A stretch of 64,000 nt of DNA from Actinomycetota bacterium (GTDB lineage Bacteria; Actinomycetota; Thermoleophilia; Solirubrobacterales; Solirubrobacteraceae): NCBI GenBank assembly GCA_005884115.1, contig VAXW01000005.1:186001-250000 (forward strand), read 5' to 3'. How positions within the stretch are numbered: position 1 is the stretch's first letter; each line of letters opens with the position of its first letter. Positions 1 through 8,384 of the stretch are shown here, piece after piece. A model generated the notes under the pieces. That model ran no database searches, was not told the DNA's origin, and saw only the letters and a program-made list of their open reading frames with translations. The translations under genes and the position numbers were made by a program.

Positions 1-1552
1 GCAGCACTTTCCCGGCGAACGTGCGCTCCATCGCGCTGAGGCGCTTGCGCATCGTCGTGCGCTGAGCCGCCGGCGAATCCTGTGGCGTGTGGTACCAGCC
101 CGTGTAGTCGGTCTCGGCGACAGCGTCGACCGCGGCGTACAGCGGTCCGGGCACTTTCGGCGGATGGTCGCCCCACACGTCGACCGCCACGATCCTGGTG
201 GGGTCGTGCGCGTGCAGCCACGCGGCGACCGAGCGCACGTACTGGACCTCTGCGGGCGAGTGGCCGTTGCCGGCGACCTCGTCGACGAGGTTCCAGGCGA
301 AGATCGAGGGGTGCAGCTCCTCGGCGCGCGCGGCCGTGGTCGCCTGCGCTTCGGCTGCCGCCAGCAGTCCCGGCGAGGCCGAGTACCAGTTGCCGGCGCC
401 TTCGACGGGGCCGATTCCCTGCCACACGAGGATCCCTGCGTCGTCGAGCCGGTCCAGCAGCCCCGCGTCGAGCGGGTGCTGCGCGCGCACGGCGTTGGCC
501 CTGATCGCCTTGAGCTCGGCCACCAGCGCGTCCTCGTCGGCCCCGCTGAGCGCGTCTCCGTGGCCGCGGGCGTCCTCTTGCAGCGAAGCTCCGTGCACGA
601 GCAGGCGGCGGCCATTCAGGTACAGCCTTCCAGCGCGGCGCCTCAGCTGGCGCAGGCCGACGCGCGCCGAGAAGCCGCTCTCCTGGCCCACTGAGAGCGA
701 GAGCTCGTACATGTTCGGCCTGCCCGGCGCCCACAGCGCCGGGTGCGCGATCGCGACGGTCGCGCTGTCTCTCACGGTCTGTCCCGCGCCGAGTGTCCTC
801 GCCGGGAACGGCAGCTGGATCGTCTGGCCTTCCCGGCTCAGCGTGCCTTCGGGGGCGATCACGCGCGCGGGGCCGTTGTTGCGCACTTCGACGCTCACCT
901 GCACACTCGCCTGTGCGGCCTGTGGCGATTCTGGCTGCAGCGTCGTCTGGATGGACGGGTCGATCAGCTCGCTTTCGCCGATCGCGCGCACGCTGACTTC
1001 GCCGTTGATGCCGCCCCAGTTGAACCACGTGCGATGAAAGCCGATGCGGCTCTGCGCCGTCGGGTTGCGCCAGTCGATGCGCACCACCACCGTGTGCGTG
1101 CCCGCGGCGAGGGACGCGCGAGCTTCGAAGGGCAGGTACGCGCCACGGTGCCTCGTCAGGGTCCGCCCGTCGACCCACACGTCGGCCTCGAAGTTCGCCG
1201 AAGCGAAGCTGAGGGCATACGTGCCCGCGGAGGGCGCCGCAAACGTCGTGCGGTACCAAGCGACGCTGCCTTCGTAGTTTCGCCAGCCCAGCGCGCCCTT
1301 GATGTCCCAGGGGTTGACCACGCTGGGGACGCTCACCGCCCGGCCAGAGAACCCGCCGCGCTGCCATCCCCTGGCGAGGCCCTTGTTGGCGGCGTCGAGC
1401 CTCAGCGTCCAGTGCGAGAGCGCGCTGCGCCCCCCGGGGCCGCCGGGAGCGGGCGCGGAGCCGGGCGGCGCCTGAGCGGCCGCCGGCACCGTGGCGAGCG
1501 CGGCAGCGGTGCCCACGGCGGCGAACAGGGCTTTTCTACAGGACGCGCTCAC
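1..1552 (-). CDS. Secreted glycoside hydrolase family 2 protein (beta-galactosidase/beta-glucuronidase type), 3' end outside window
   Basis: The frame opens with GTG at 1552 and stays open to base 1, so the C-terminus is missing (517 codons visible). Residues 1-28 look like a signal peptide: a basic start, an Ala/Val-rich core and an AAAQA end. A jelly-roll sugar-binding domain follows (NPWDIKGALGWRNYEG, then a WVDG strand), then an immunoglobulin-like domain, then the start of the TIM barrel. HPSIFAWNLVDE matches the GH2 acid/base region, the last Glu being the expected proton donor, and DYTGWY matches the barrel motif seen in glucuronidases. The catalytic nucleophile lies beyond the window. 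It probably hydrolyses beta-linked glycosides outside the membrane; the substrate cannot be set from sequence. It lies 42 bp downstream of the helicase gene on the same strand. Confidence 0.85.
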   Translation of the reverse strand, partial: MSASCRKALFAAVGTAAALATVPAAAQAPPGSAPAPGGPGGRSALSHWTLRLDAANKGLARGWQRGGFSGRAVSVPSVVNPWDIKGALGWRNYEGSVAWYRTTFAAPSAGTYALSFASANFEADVWVDGRTLTRHRGAYLPFEARASLAAGTHTVVVRIDWRNPTAQSRIGFHRTWFNWGGINGEVSVRAIGESELIDPSIQTTLQPESPQAAQASVQVSVEVRNNGPARVIAPEGTLSREGQTIQLPFPARTLGAGQTVRDSATVAIAHPALWAPGRPNMYELSLSVGQESGFSARVGLRQLRRRAGRLYLNGRRLLVHGASLQEDARGHGDALSGADEDALVAELKAIRANAVRAQHPLDAGLLDRLDDAGILVWQGIGPVEGAGNWYSASPGLLAAAEAQATTAARAEELHPSIFAWNLVDEVAGNGHSPAEVQYVRSVAAWLHAHDPTRIVAVDVWGDHPPKVPGPLYAAVDAVAETDYTGWYHTPQDSPAAQRTTMRKRLSAMERTFAGKVL

Positions 1553-1594
1553 GTTTCACGCTCTCGGTATGGCTTCAACAGCCGCGCGCGCCCG

Positions 1595-3925
1595 TCAGAG
1601 CGCCGCTTCGAGCGCCGGCTCGCCGGCGCCGGCGCTGGCGAGCAGCTGCCCCAGCAGCTGCTGGGCGCCTGCCTTCGACAGGGGCTCGTTGAGGTTGCCG
1701 CACTTGGGCGATTGCACGCAGGAGGGGCATCCCTCGGCGCACGGGCACTCGCCGATCAGGCGCCGCGCATCCTCGCAGAGCTCCTCGAAGCGGATGAAGG
1801 CGGTCCGCGCGATGCCTATCCCTCCCGGGTGACCGTCGTAGAGGAAGATCGTCGGCGCGCCCGTCTGATCGTGGAAGTTGGTCGACAGTCCGCCGATGTC
1901 CCAGCGGTCGCACATCGCCAGCAGCGGCAGCACCGCGATCTGCGCGTGCTCGGTCGCGTGCAGCGCGCCCAGAAGCACCTCCAGAGGGAGCGTCTCGGCC
2001 AGCGCCTGTGAGGGGAGCTCGTACCACAACGCCTGGGTGGAGAAGCTCGTGGGCGGCAGATCGAGCCCGACGAGCTCGAGCGCGGAGTGGTCGGCCACGC
2101 GCTTTCGCTGGTAGGCGCGCACGGTGTCCGTCACGCTCACCTCCCCGAAGGACAGCCGCACGCCCAGTGCCTGACGCCGGTCGAGCAGCCGCACGATGCT
2201 CGTCTCGGTCTGGACCTTCGGCTGCGTGTACCAGTCACCCGCGAACGGCGTCACGAACGCGCGCCGCCGGGCGAGGTCGAGCTCGCGCACCTCATATGAG
2301 CGGCCGAGGTGCATGTAGATCGCGCCGTCGTGCACCGTCCTCGGCGCGCGCGTAGCCTCGGTCGAGCCGAGCAGCTCGCCCGAAGAGACATCGACGATCG
2401 CGACCTGCTCTGCTGAGGCGGATCGCAGCGACACCTCGGCGGCAGGGTAGGAGTCCGGGCGGCGCGGCACGTACGCGCCGGGTCGCCGGCGCAACTCGCC
2501 GGCGCTGACCAGCACCTCGGCCTGCGCCTCGAAGCGCGGGCCGAAGAACTCGGTGTCCCCGGCCGTCAGCGGTCCCTCGTGCGCCGCGCAGAGCAGGTGG
2601 CGGAGGAATATGTACGGGCTCTCGTGGTCGAGGATCGCGGCCTCGACGCCGCGCTCCAAGAACTCGTCGGGATGGCGGCAGAAGAACTGGTCGAGCGCGT
2701 CCTCGCCGGCGAGGAACACGGCAAGGCCACGCCCGCTGCGGCCGAGCGCCGAGCGTCCCGCGCGACCCCACATCTGCCGCAGCGAGGCGACGGTGCCGGG
2801 AAAGGTGACCACCAGCGCGGCGTCCAGCTTGCCGATGTCGATGCCCAGCTCGAGCGCGTCGGTCGTCACCACCGCGCGCAGCTCGGCCCGCTCGAGCCGC
2901 TCCTCCAGGGCGCGGCGTTGCTGGGCGGTGTAGCCGGCGCGGTAGGGCACCACGAGCTCGCAGAGCTCAGGTGCCGTCTGCTCGAGCTGCTCCCTGACCA
3001 GCCGGCAGAGCAGCTCGACGGCCTTGCGCGACTTGATGAAGCAGATCGTGCGCACGCCGGCGCGCGTGAGCTGCGCGAGCACGTCCGCCGCCTCGCCGAT
3101 CGCCGATCGCCGGCTTCCCAGCTGCTCGTCGCTCAGGGGCGGGTTCCACACCGCGATTCGCCGCGCCGGCGCGGGCGAGCCGTCGTCGTCGATCAACGTG
3201 ATCCCTTCGAGCCCCGTAAGGCGTTCGGCCAGCTCGACCGGGTTGGCGATCGTGGCCGACGTCAGCAAAAAGCGCGGGGTGGTGCCGTACGCGGCCGCGA
3301 TCCTGCGCAGGCGTCGCAGGACGTTGGCCACGTGCGAGCCGAACACGCCCCGGTAGACGTGCGCCTCGTCGAGCACGACGACGGCGAGGTTCGCGAACAG
3401 CTCGGCCCACGCGCCGTGGTTGGGCAGGATGCCGACGTGCAGCATGTCGGGGTTCGTCAGCACGACGCTCGCGTTGCGGCGGATCTCCGCGCGGGCCTGC
3501 CGCGGCGTATCGCCGTCGTAGATTGCCGGGCGCACGCGCCGTCCCAGGCCGAAGGCCGAAAGCGCCCTCGCCTGGTCCGCGGCGAGCGCCTTGGTCGGAT
3601 ACACGTACAGCGCTCGTGCGCGCGGATCGCGGCAGAGCACGTCGAGCGTCGGCAGGTTGAAGCACATCGACTTGCCCGACGCGGTGCCGGTGGTCACGAT
3701 GATCGGCCCCTCCCAGGCCCGATCGACCGCCTGCACTTGGTGCGCATACAGGCGCTCGATGCCCATGCCCTGGAGAGCTGCCCGCACGTCGGCGTGCAGC
3801 TCCAGCGGAGGCGCCAGCGACCTCGGCCTGCCAGGGCCTTCGCTCGCCTCGGCAACCAGCCGGCCGTCCTCGCGGGCTGCGTCGAGCAGCGCGCTCCAGG
3901 GCTCGATCTGGCGGTCGGTGGGCAC
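1595..3925 (-). CDS. DEAD/DEAH-box helicase of the MrfA/Hrq1 type with C-terminal DUF1998 zinc cluster
   Basis: A 776-residue superfamily 2 helicase. The Walker A motif TGTASGKS is at residues 79-86 and the DEAH box at 186-189; TSAT and the VTTDALELGIDIG and GRAGRSALGRSGRG motifs complete the two RecA lobes. The C-terminal part has a dense cysteine cluster (CPCAEGCPSC and a further SPKCGN) typical of the DUF1998/MZB domain in MrfA (YprA) and yeast Hrq1. Those enzymes are 3'-5' DNA helicases; Bacillus MrfA works in mitomycin lesion excision with the nuclease MrfB. No MrfB-like gene adjoins it here. It starts with GTG at 3925 and is divergent from gpgS with a 20 bp gap, so the two promoters must overlap. 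Confidence 0.9.
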   Translation of the reverse strand: MPTDRQIEPWSALLDAAREDGRLVAEASEGPGRPRSLAPPLELHADVRAALQGMGIERLYAHQVQAVDRAWEGPIIVTTGTASGKSMCFNLPTLDVLCRDPRARALYVYPTKALAADQARALSAFGLGRRVRPAIYDGDTPRQARAEIRRNASVVLTNPDMLHVGILPNHGAWAELFANLAVVVLDEAHVYRGVFGSHVANVLRRLRRIAAAYGTTPRFLLTSATIANPVELAERLTGLEGITLIDDDGSPAPARRIAVWNPPLSDEQLGSRRSAIGEAADVLAQLTRAGVRTICFIKSRKAVELLCRLVREQLEQTAPELCELVVPYRAGYTAQQRRALEERLERAELRAVVTTDALELGIDIGKLDAALVVTFPGTVASLRQMWGRAGRSALGRSGRGLAVFLAGEDALDQFFCRHPDEFLERGVEAAILDHESPYIFLRHLLCAAHEGPLTAGDTEFFGPRFEAQAEVLVSAGELRRRPGAYVPRRPDSYPAAEVSLRSASAEQVAIVDVSSGELLGSTEATRAPRTVHDGAIYMHLGRSYEVRELDLARRRAFVTPFAGDWYTQPKVQTETSIVRLLDRRQALGVRLSFGEVSVTDTVRAYQRKRVADHSALELVGLDLPPTSFSTQALWYELPSQALAETLPLEVLLGALHATEHAQIAVLPLLAMCDRWDIGGLSTNFHDQTGAPTIFLYDGHPGGIGIARTAFIRFEELCEDARRLIGECPCAEGCPSCVQSPKCGNLNEPLSKAGAQQLLGQLLASAGAGEPALEAAL

Positions 3926-3945
3926 GGCTTGCGATAGTAGAGGCG

Positions 3946-5025
3946 ATGCCCGCTGGCGGACATTCCAACGGCAGAGTCGACCTCGCTACGAGCGCGATGG
4001 CGGCGCCGGGGGTGCGCGCGGCGAGCGCGGCGGCGCTTGCGCGCGCAGCCGGCTGGGCGCAGCGCAGGACCTACCACCACCGTGACTTCAGCGCCGGCGA
4101 GATCGCATCCGAGCGCGCCGAGCGCGGGCTCGGCGTGTCCGTGTGCCTGCCCGCGCGCGAATGCGCCGCGACGATCGCTCAGGTCGTGGGCGAGCTGCTC
4201 GAGCTACAGAGCGCCGGCGTCATCGATCAGCTCGCCGTGATCGACGCGGCCTCGACCGATGGTACGGGCGAGCTCGCCGCGCGCGCCGGAGCCGAGGTGT
4301 ACCAGGAGGCGGCGCTGATGAGCTCCTGCGGCCCCGTGCTGGGCAAGGGCGATGCGATGTGGCGCGCGCTCTCGGTGCTGCGCGGCGACCTGGTCTGCTA
4401 CCTCGACGCCGACACCGAGGACTTCTCGCGGGATTTCGTCACCGGGCTGCTTGGCCCGCTCGTGCGCGAGCAAGGTGTGTCGTTCGTGAAGGCCTTCTAC
4501 CGCAGGCCCCTTGGCGAGGGCTCCGCCGCCAGCGCTGAAGGGGAAGGCGGGCGCGTGAACCGGCTCACTGCGCGCCCGGCGCTCGCCCTCTTCTATCCCG
4601 AGCTCGCGCACGTGCGCCAGCCGCTCGCCGGCGAGGTTGCGGCGCGCACGGAGCTCCTGCGGGCGCTCCCGTTTGCGTGCGGCTACGGCGTCGAGGTCGC
4701 GATGCTAATAGATGCGTGGCGCGAGCTCGGCCTCGACGGCATCGCGCAGGTCGATCTCGAAGAGCACCGCCACCGCCACCAGCCCTTATCCGCGCTCGCG
4801 CCTATGGCGCTGACGGTGCTCGCGACGGTCGCGCGCCGGCTGGAGCGCGACGGCGCGCTGCGCAGCGCCGGCGCGGAGCGGGCTGCAGCGCACGCGCTCG
4901 ACGTGGACGCGCACGCGCCGGCCGAGCGCCCGCCGCTGAGTGAGCTCGAGCAGCCGGCGGCCGCCGGGGTACCTGCGCCTGGCCTCGCGCGCGATGCGGG
5001 CGCGGGGCGCCACGATGAGCCGTGA
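3946..5025 (+). CDS. gpgS: Glucosyl-3-phosphoglycerate synthase
   Basis: A 359-residue GT-A glycosyltransferase (family GT81) that transfers glucose from an NDP-glucose donor to 3-phosphoglycerate, the first step of glucosylglycerate synthesis and, in mycobacteria, of methylglucose lipopolysaccharide. Visible signatures are the N-terminal YHHRDF, the nucleotide-binding VSVCLPARECAATI, GKGDAMWRAL, the metal-binding LDADT at residues 153-157, and the acceptor-loop segments RQPLAGE and CGYGVEVAMLID. The region after residue 310 is Ala/Glu/Pro-rich and variable. The start is uncertain: ATG 3946 is used, but ATG 3997 (MAAPGV) would still keep the whole domain. The stop overlaps the next start as GTGA, which indicates translational coupling to the phosphatase. 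Confidence 0.9.
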   Translation: MPAGGHSNGRVDLATSAMAAPGVRAASAAALARAAGWAQRRTYHHRDFSAGEIASERAERGLGVSVCLPARECAATIAQVVGELLELQSAGVIDQLAVIDAASTDGTGELAARAGAEVYQEAALMSSCGPVLGKGDAMWRALSVLRGDLVCYLDADTEDFSRDFVTGLLGPLVREQGVSFVKAFYRRPLGEGSAASAEGEGGRVNRLTARPALALFYPELAHVRQPLAGEVAARTELLRALPFACGYGVEVAMLIDAWRELGLDGIAQVDLEEHRHRHQPLSALAPMALTVLATVARRLERDGALRSAGAERAAAHALDVDAHAPAERPPLSELEQPAAAGVPAPGLARDAGAGRHDEP

Positions 5026-5861
5026 GCGGCGGTAACGTCACCCGCTGCCTGTACCTGGACCTCGACGGCACTCTGCTGGGACGGGGCGCCTCGCTGCTGC
5101 ACGACGGCGAGGGCGCGATCTCGCTCGACGGAGTGCGTGCCGTGCAGGCGTGCCTGCGGGCGGGCGTCGAGGTCGTGCTCATGTCGGGCCGTCGCCGCAC
5201 GCAGGTGTTCGAGGACGCGCGCCTGCTCGGCCAGAGCTCGTTCATATTCGAGGCCGGCGCGTGCGTCGTGATCGACGGCGAAGAGCACTGGCTGACCGGC
5301 GATCTGCTCCCGGGCGCGCTCACGATCGCCGAGCAGATCGAGCGCGCCGGGGCTCCAGCCCTGCTGCTCGAGCGCTACAGCGGGCTGCTGGAGTACCACG
5401 AGCCCTATCACACGGGTCGCGAAGTCTCACACCTGTTTCGCGGGCTGGTCGACGCCGAGGAGGTCGACCGCGTGCTCGTCGAGCACGGGCACGCAAACCT
5501 GCGGCTGGTCGACAACGGCGTCGTCACGCGCCGCTCGGAGGCGCTCGCGGCGCTCCCGCACGTGCGCGGCTACCACCTCGTGCCCGCGGCGGCGTCCAAG
5601 GCTGCAGCGGTGGCCTTCCACCGGCGCGCGCGCGGCTATCCGCGCGAGTCCGCCTTCGCCGTGGGGGACTCGCGCGAGGACCTCGCCTGCGCGGCGCACG
5701 TCGAGTGCCTGTGGCTCGTCGCCAACGCCGTCGAGCGAGACCCCTCGATGCGCAGCGCCCTCGCCGCGCACGCCAACGCCCGCGTCGCCGAGGCCGCACA
5801 CGGATCGGGCGTGTACGAGGCGGTGGTGAGCACCCTCCTCAGCGATCTGGACGGCCGCTGA
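5022..5861 (+). CDS. HAD-superfamily phosphatase, probable glucosyl-3-phosphoglycerate phosphatase (MpgP-like)
   Basis: A 279-residue HAD phosphatase of the Cof/MpgP type. Motif I is LYLDLDGTLL (nucleophile and acid/base Asp pair), motif II is VVLMSGRR, and motif IV is VGDSREDLACA. A C2-type cap lies between them. Family members dephosphorylate mannosyl- or glucosyl-3-phosphoglycerate. The GTG start overlaps the gpgS stop by four bases, so removal of the phosphate from the GpgS product is the natural inference, giving glucosylglycerate, a compatible solute. Mycobacteria use an unrelated histidine phosphatase for this step, whereas MpgP-like HAD enzymes are used in other bacteria. The family call is firm; the exact substrate is inferred from the operon. 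Confidence 0.8.
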   Translation: MSGGNVTRCLYLDLDGTLLGRGASLLHDGEGAISLDGVRAVQACLRAGVEVVLMSGRRRTQVFEDARLLGQSSFIFEAGACVVIDGEEHWLTGDLLPGALTIAEQIERAGAPALLLERYSGLLEYHEPYHTGREVSHLFRGLVDAEEVDRVLVEHGHANLRLVDNGVVTRRSEALAALPHVRGYHLVPAAASKAAAVAFHRRARGYPRESAFAVGDSREDLACAAHVECLWLVANAVERDPSMRSALAAHANARVAEAAHGSGVYEAVVSTLLSDLDGR

Positions 5862-5921
5862 GCGCGCTCCCGCAAGCGTCCGCTCAGCGCCGGCTCAGCT
5901 GCGCGCGCCGATGTCGCCGCT

Positions 5922-7046
5922 CTATGCCCGCCCGCGCGCGCTCAGGCGCCGCCATAGCCTTCGCCAGAACCCCGGCTGCGGCCGCCGTCGCCAGCGCGCC
6001 GGCGGCGGGACGGTGGCGCGCACGAGCGCGACCCACTCCTCGAGCGGAAGCTCTCCTGCGATCAGGCGCGCCAGCGCGCTGGTGACCGGAGCGGACACCT
6101 GGGCTCGCTCGAGCGCGTGCGCGAGCAGCGGCACGGCATGCAGCGACTCGACAGCCTGGCCGACGCGCTCGGGGATCTCGCTCGCGGAGACGCCCGCGGC
6201 CAGCAGCTCGCCCGCGCGGCGGTTGCGGCTCTCGCGCGCGAGCGCCGTCGCCACGAGGTCTCCCGTGCCTGCCAGTCCGATCATCGACTCGGGGCGCGCG
6301 CCGAGGCTCTCGGCGTAGCGCCACACCTCGGCGAAGATGTGACCGGCCGCTGCGCCAGCGGCGTTCAGCCCCTGCGCCTCGGTCGCGCCGGCGGCGAGTG
6401 CCGCTGCGTTCTTCGCCGCCCCCGCCAGCTCCACCCCGAGCGGGTCGTTGGACTGCTCGCACACGACGCCCGCGCGGGTGAACACGCCGGCGAGCGAGCG
6501 CGCCAGCTCCTGCGAGCTCGACGCGGCCACCAGGCCCGCGCCCGCGTGCACCATCTCCTGCGCGTGCGCCGGCCCGCCCACGCACGCCACGCGATCCGCG
6601 CCGAAGGCCTCGCCGAGGATGCTGGTGGGGGGCAGGCCCTGCGGCGGCACGAGGCCCTTGGCCACCGACACGACCGCCGTGCGCCGCGCGAGCGCTCCGC
6701 CGCGTAGCGCCTGGATCACCTCCGCGAGTCCGAGCGAGGGAACGGCGAGGAACAGGTAGTCGGCACGTACGGAACCCGAGGGCGGAGGCTCTATGCGCAG
6801 GTGAGCCGGCAGCTCCACGCCGGGGAGGTACACCCGGTTCTCCCGCTCGCGGGCCAGCTCGGCGGCCTGCTCGGCGGTGCGCGCGTGAAGCGTCGTTCGC
6901 AGCCCGGCGCGCGCAAGAAGCACCGCCAGCGCCGTCCCGAAGGACCCGGCGCCGATCACGGCTGCGCGCCGCGCACCAGGGGCCGGAAGCGCGAAGGCGC
7001 GCGAGGCGCGAGCGGGCTGGCTGGGAGTAGGCTCGGGCGCTGGCAT
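5922..7046 (-). CDS. gpsA: NAD(P)-dependent glycerol-3-phosphate dehydrogenase
   Basis: It reduces dihydroxyacetone phosphate to sn-glycerol 3-phosphate for phospholipid synthesis in the cytoplasm. The Rossmann motif VIGAGSFGTALA, SVAKGL, VGGPAHAQE, the catalytic-lysine segment ELAGAAKNAAALAAG and the GLAGTGDL loop are all typical of GpsA. The frame is open upstream to 7139, but that would run over the divergent oxidase gene; ATG 7046 gives 374 residues with an Ala/Pro-rich leader before the Rossmann fold, so the true start may be further in. The C-terminus is Arg/Trp-rich and longer than usual. The divergent oxidase starts at 7050, leaving only 3 bp between start codons; one or both starts probably lie inside the drawn limits. 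Confidence 0.9.
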   Translation of the reverse strand: MPAPEPTPSQPARASRAFALPAPGARRAAVIGAGSFGTALAVLLARAGLRTTLHARTAEQAAELARERENRVYLPGVELPAHLRIEPPPSGSVRADYLFLAVPSLGLAEVIQALRGGALARRTAVVSVAKGLVPPQGLPPTSILGEAFGADRVACVGGPAHAQEMVHAGAGLVAASSSQELARSLAGVFTRAGVVCEQSNDPLGVELAGAAKNAAALAAGATEAQGLNAAGAAAGHIFAEVWRYAESLGARPESMIGLAGTGDLVATALARESRNRRAGELLAAGVSASEIPERVGQAVESLHAVPLLAHALERAQVSAPVTSALARLIAGELPLEEWVALVRATVPPPARWRRRPQPGFWRRLWRRLSARGRA

Positions 7047-7049
7047 CTG

Positions 7050-8384
7050 ATGCGCGAGCCTAACGACCCCCACATGGCGGCCTCGCAGTGGCACAACTGG
7101 GCCGGCGACGAGCGCTGCACCCCGGTCGCGATCGAGCATCCGCGCTCGCTCTCGGAGCTCGCCGGCGCCGTGGCCGACGCGGATCGGCGTGGGCTACGCG
7201 TGCGGGTCGCCGGATCGGGCCACTCCTTCAGCGACGTCGCCTGCAGCGATGGTCTGCTGCTCGTGCTCGACCGCATGGGCCAGGTCCTCGACGTCGACCG
7301 CGCCGGCGGCCTCGTTCGGGTCCAGGGCGGGATCAGGATCCACGACCTCAGCCGCCGCCTGCAGGACCACGGCCTGGCGCTGGAGAACCTCGGCGACATC
7401 GACGTCCAGAGCATCGCCGGCGCGATTTCGACCGCCACACACGGCACCGGCGCGCGCCTCGGAAACCTCTCCTCGCAGGTGGTCGCGCTGACGCTCGTGC
7501 TCGCCGACGGCTCCACGCTCGAGTGCTCGCCGCAAGGGGATCCGGACGTGTTCGCCGCCGCGCGCGTGGGGCTCGGCGCGCTCGGCGTGATCGCGGAGGT
7601 GACGCTTCGCTGCGTGCCGGCGTTCACGCTGCACGGCATCGACGCGCCGGCCCCGCTCGAGGACACGCTCGAGCGCTTCGAGGAGCTCGCGCGGGCCAAC
7701 GATCACTTCGAGTTCTTCGTCTTCCCGCACACGAGCACGGCCCTGACGCGCACGAACAACCGCACGGAGCGGCCCCCGCGGCCGCGCTCCAGGGTCCTGG
7801 CCTACGCAAGCGACGTCCTGCTCACCAACCGCGCCTTCGAGCTGTTCTGCCGCGCGGGCCGCCGCGTGCCGCGCGCGATCCCGACGCTGAACCGGATCGT
7901 GACGCGCCTCGCGGGCCGCCGGGAGCGCGTAGAAAGCTCCGCCGCGATCTTCTCGAGCCCGCGCCTGGTTCGCTTCACCGAGATGGAGTACGCGCTGCCC
8001 CGAGGGCACACGGTCGAGGCGGTGCGCCGCGTGATGGACTGCATCTGCGAGCGCGGCTTCGCCGTCCCGTTCCCGATCGAGGTGCGAACCGTCGCGCCCG
8101 ACGACGCCTATCTGAGCACCGCCGCGGGGCGCGAGAGCGGGTTCGTGGCCGTGCACATGTACCGCGGCATGCCCTGGGAGCCCTACTTCGGCGCCGTCGC
8201 CGAGATCATGGACTCTCTTGACGGCCGCCCGCACTGGGGCAAGCGCCACTTCCACACTGCCGCGACGCTTCGCCCGCGCTACCCAGACTGGGACCGCTTC
8301 GCGGCCGTGCGTGCAAGGCTCGACGCGCGCGGGCGCTTTGCGAACGCGTGGACCGACCGCGTCCTGGGGGCGCCCGGTGGCTGA
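7050..8384 (+). CDS. FAD-dependent sugar-1,4-lactone oxidase family protein (L-gulono/D-arabinono-lactone oxidase-like)
   Basis: A 444-residue VAO/PCMH-fold flavoprotein. GSGHSFSD holds the His that carries covalent FAD in this family, and VQGGIRIHDLSRRL and STATHGTGAR complete the FAD domain. The C-terminal ALO domain ends with HWGKRHFHTA, then RARLDARGRFANAW, characteristic of aldonolactone and alditol oxidases. It should oxidise a sugar lactone or polyol with O2 or another acceptor; the substrate is unknown. The frame is open from 6801, but upstream translation would run across gpsA. ATG 7050 or ATG 7074 (MAASQWHNW) are the plausible starts. The end overlaps the next gene by 8 bases. Confidence 0.85.
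   Translation: MREPNDPHMAASQWHNWAGDERCTPVAIEHPRSLSELAGAVADADRRGLRVRVAGSGHSFSDVACSDGLLLVLDRMGQVLDVDRAGGLVRVQGGIRIHDLSRRLQDHGLALENLGDIDVQSIAGAISTATHGTGARLGNLSSQVVALTLVLADGSTLECSPQGDPDVFAAARVGLGALGVIAEVTLRCVPAFTLHGIDAPAPLEDTLERFEELARANDHFEFFVFPHTSTALTRTNNRTERPPRPRSRVLAYASDVLLTNRAFELFCRAGRRVPRAIPTLNRIVTRLAGRRERVESSAAIFSSPRLVRFTEMEYALPRGHTVEAVRRVMDCICERGFAVPFPIEVRTVAPDDAYLSTAAGRESGFVAVHMYRGMPWEPYFGAVAEIMDSLDGRPHWGKRHFHTAATLRPRYPDWDRFAAVRARLDARGRFANAWTDRVLGAPGG

Noticed and set aside
82..2011. Plus-strand open frames across the glycoside hydrolase and helicase genes
   Set aside because: They are Arg/Ala-rich complements of well-supported minus-strand proteins and contain no motif.
2579..3937. 452-codon plus-strand frame
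   Set aside because: It is antisense to the helicase, whose motifs are complete; the frame is an artefact of high G/C content.
7047..7139. N-terminal extension of GpsA upstream of ATG 7046
   Set aside because: It would overlap the divergent lactone oxidase coding region and adds non-conserved residues before the Rossmann fold.
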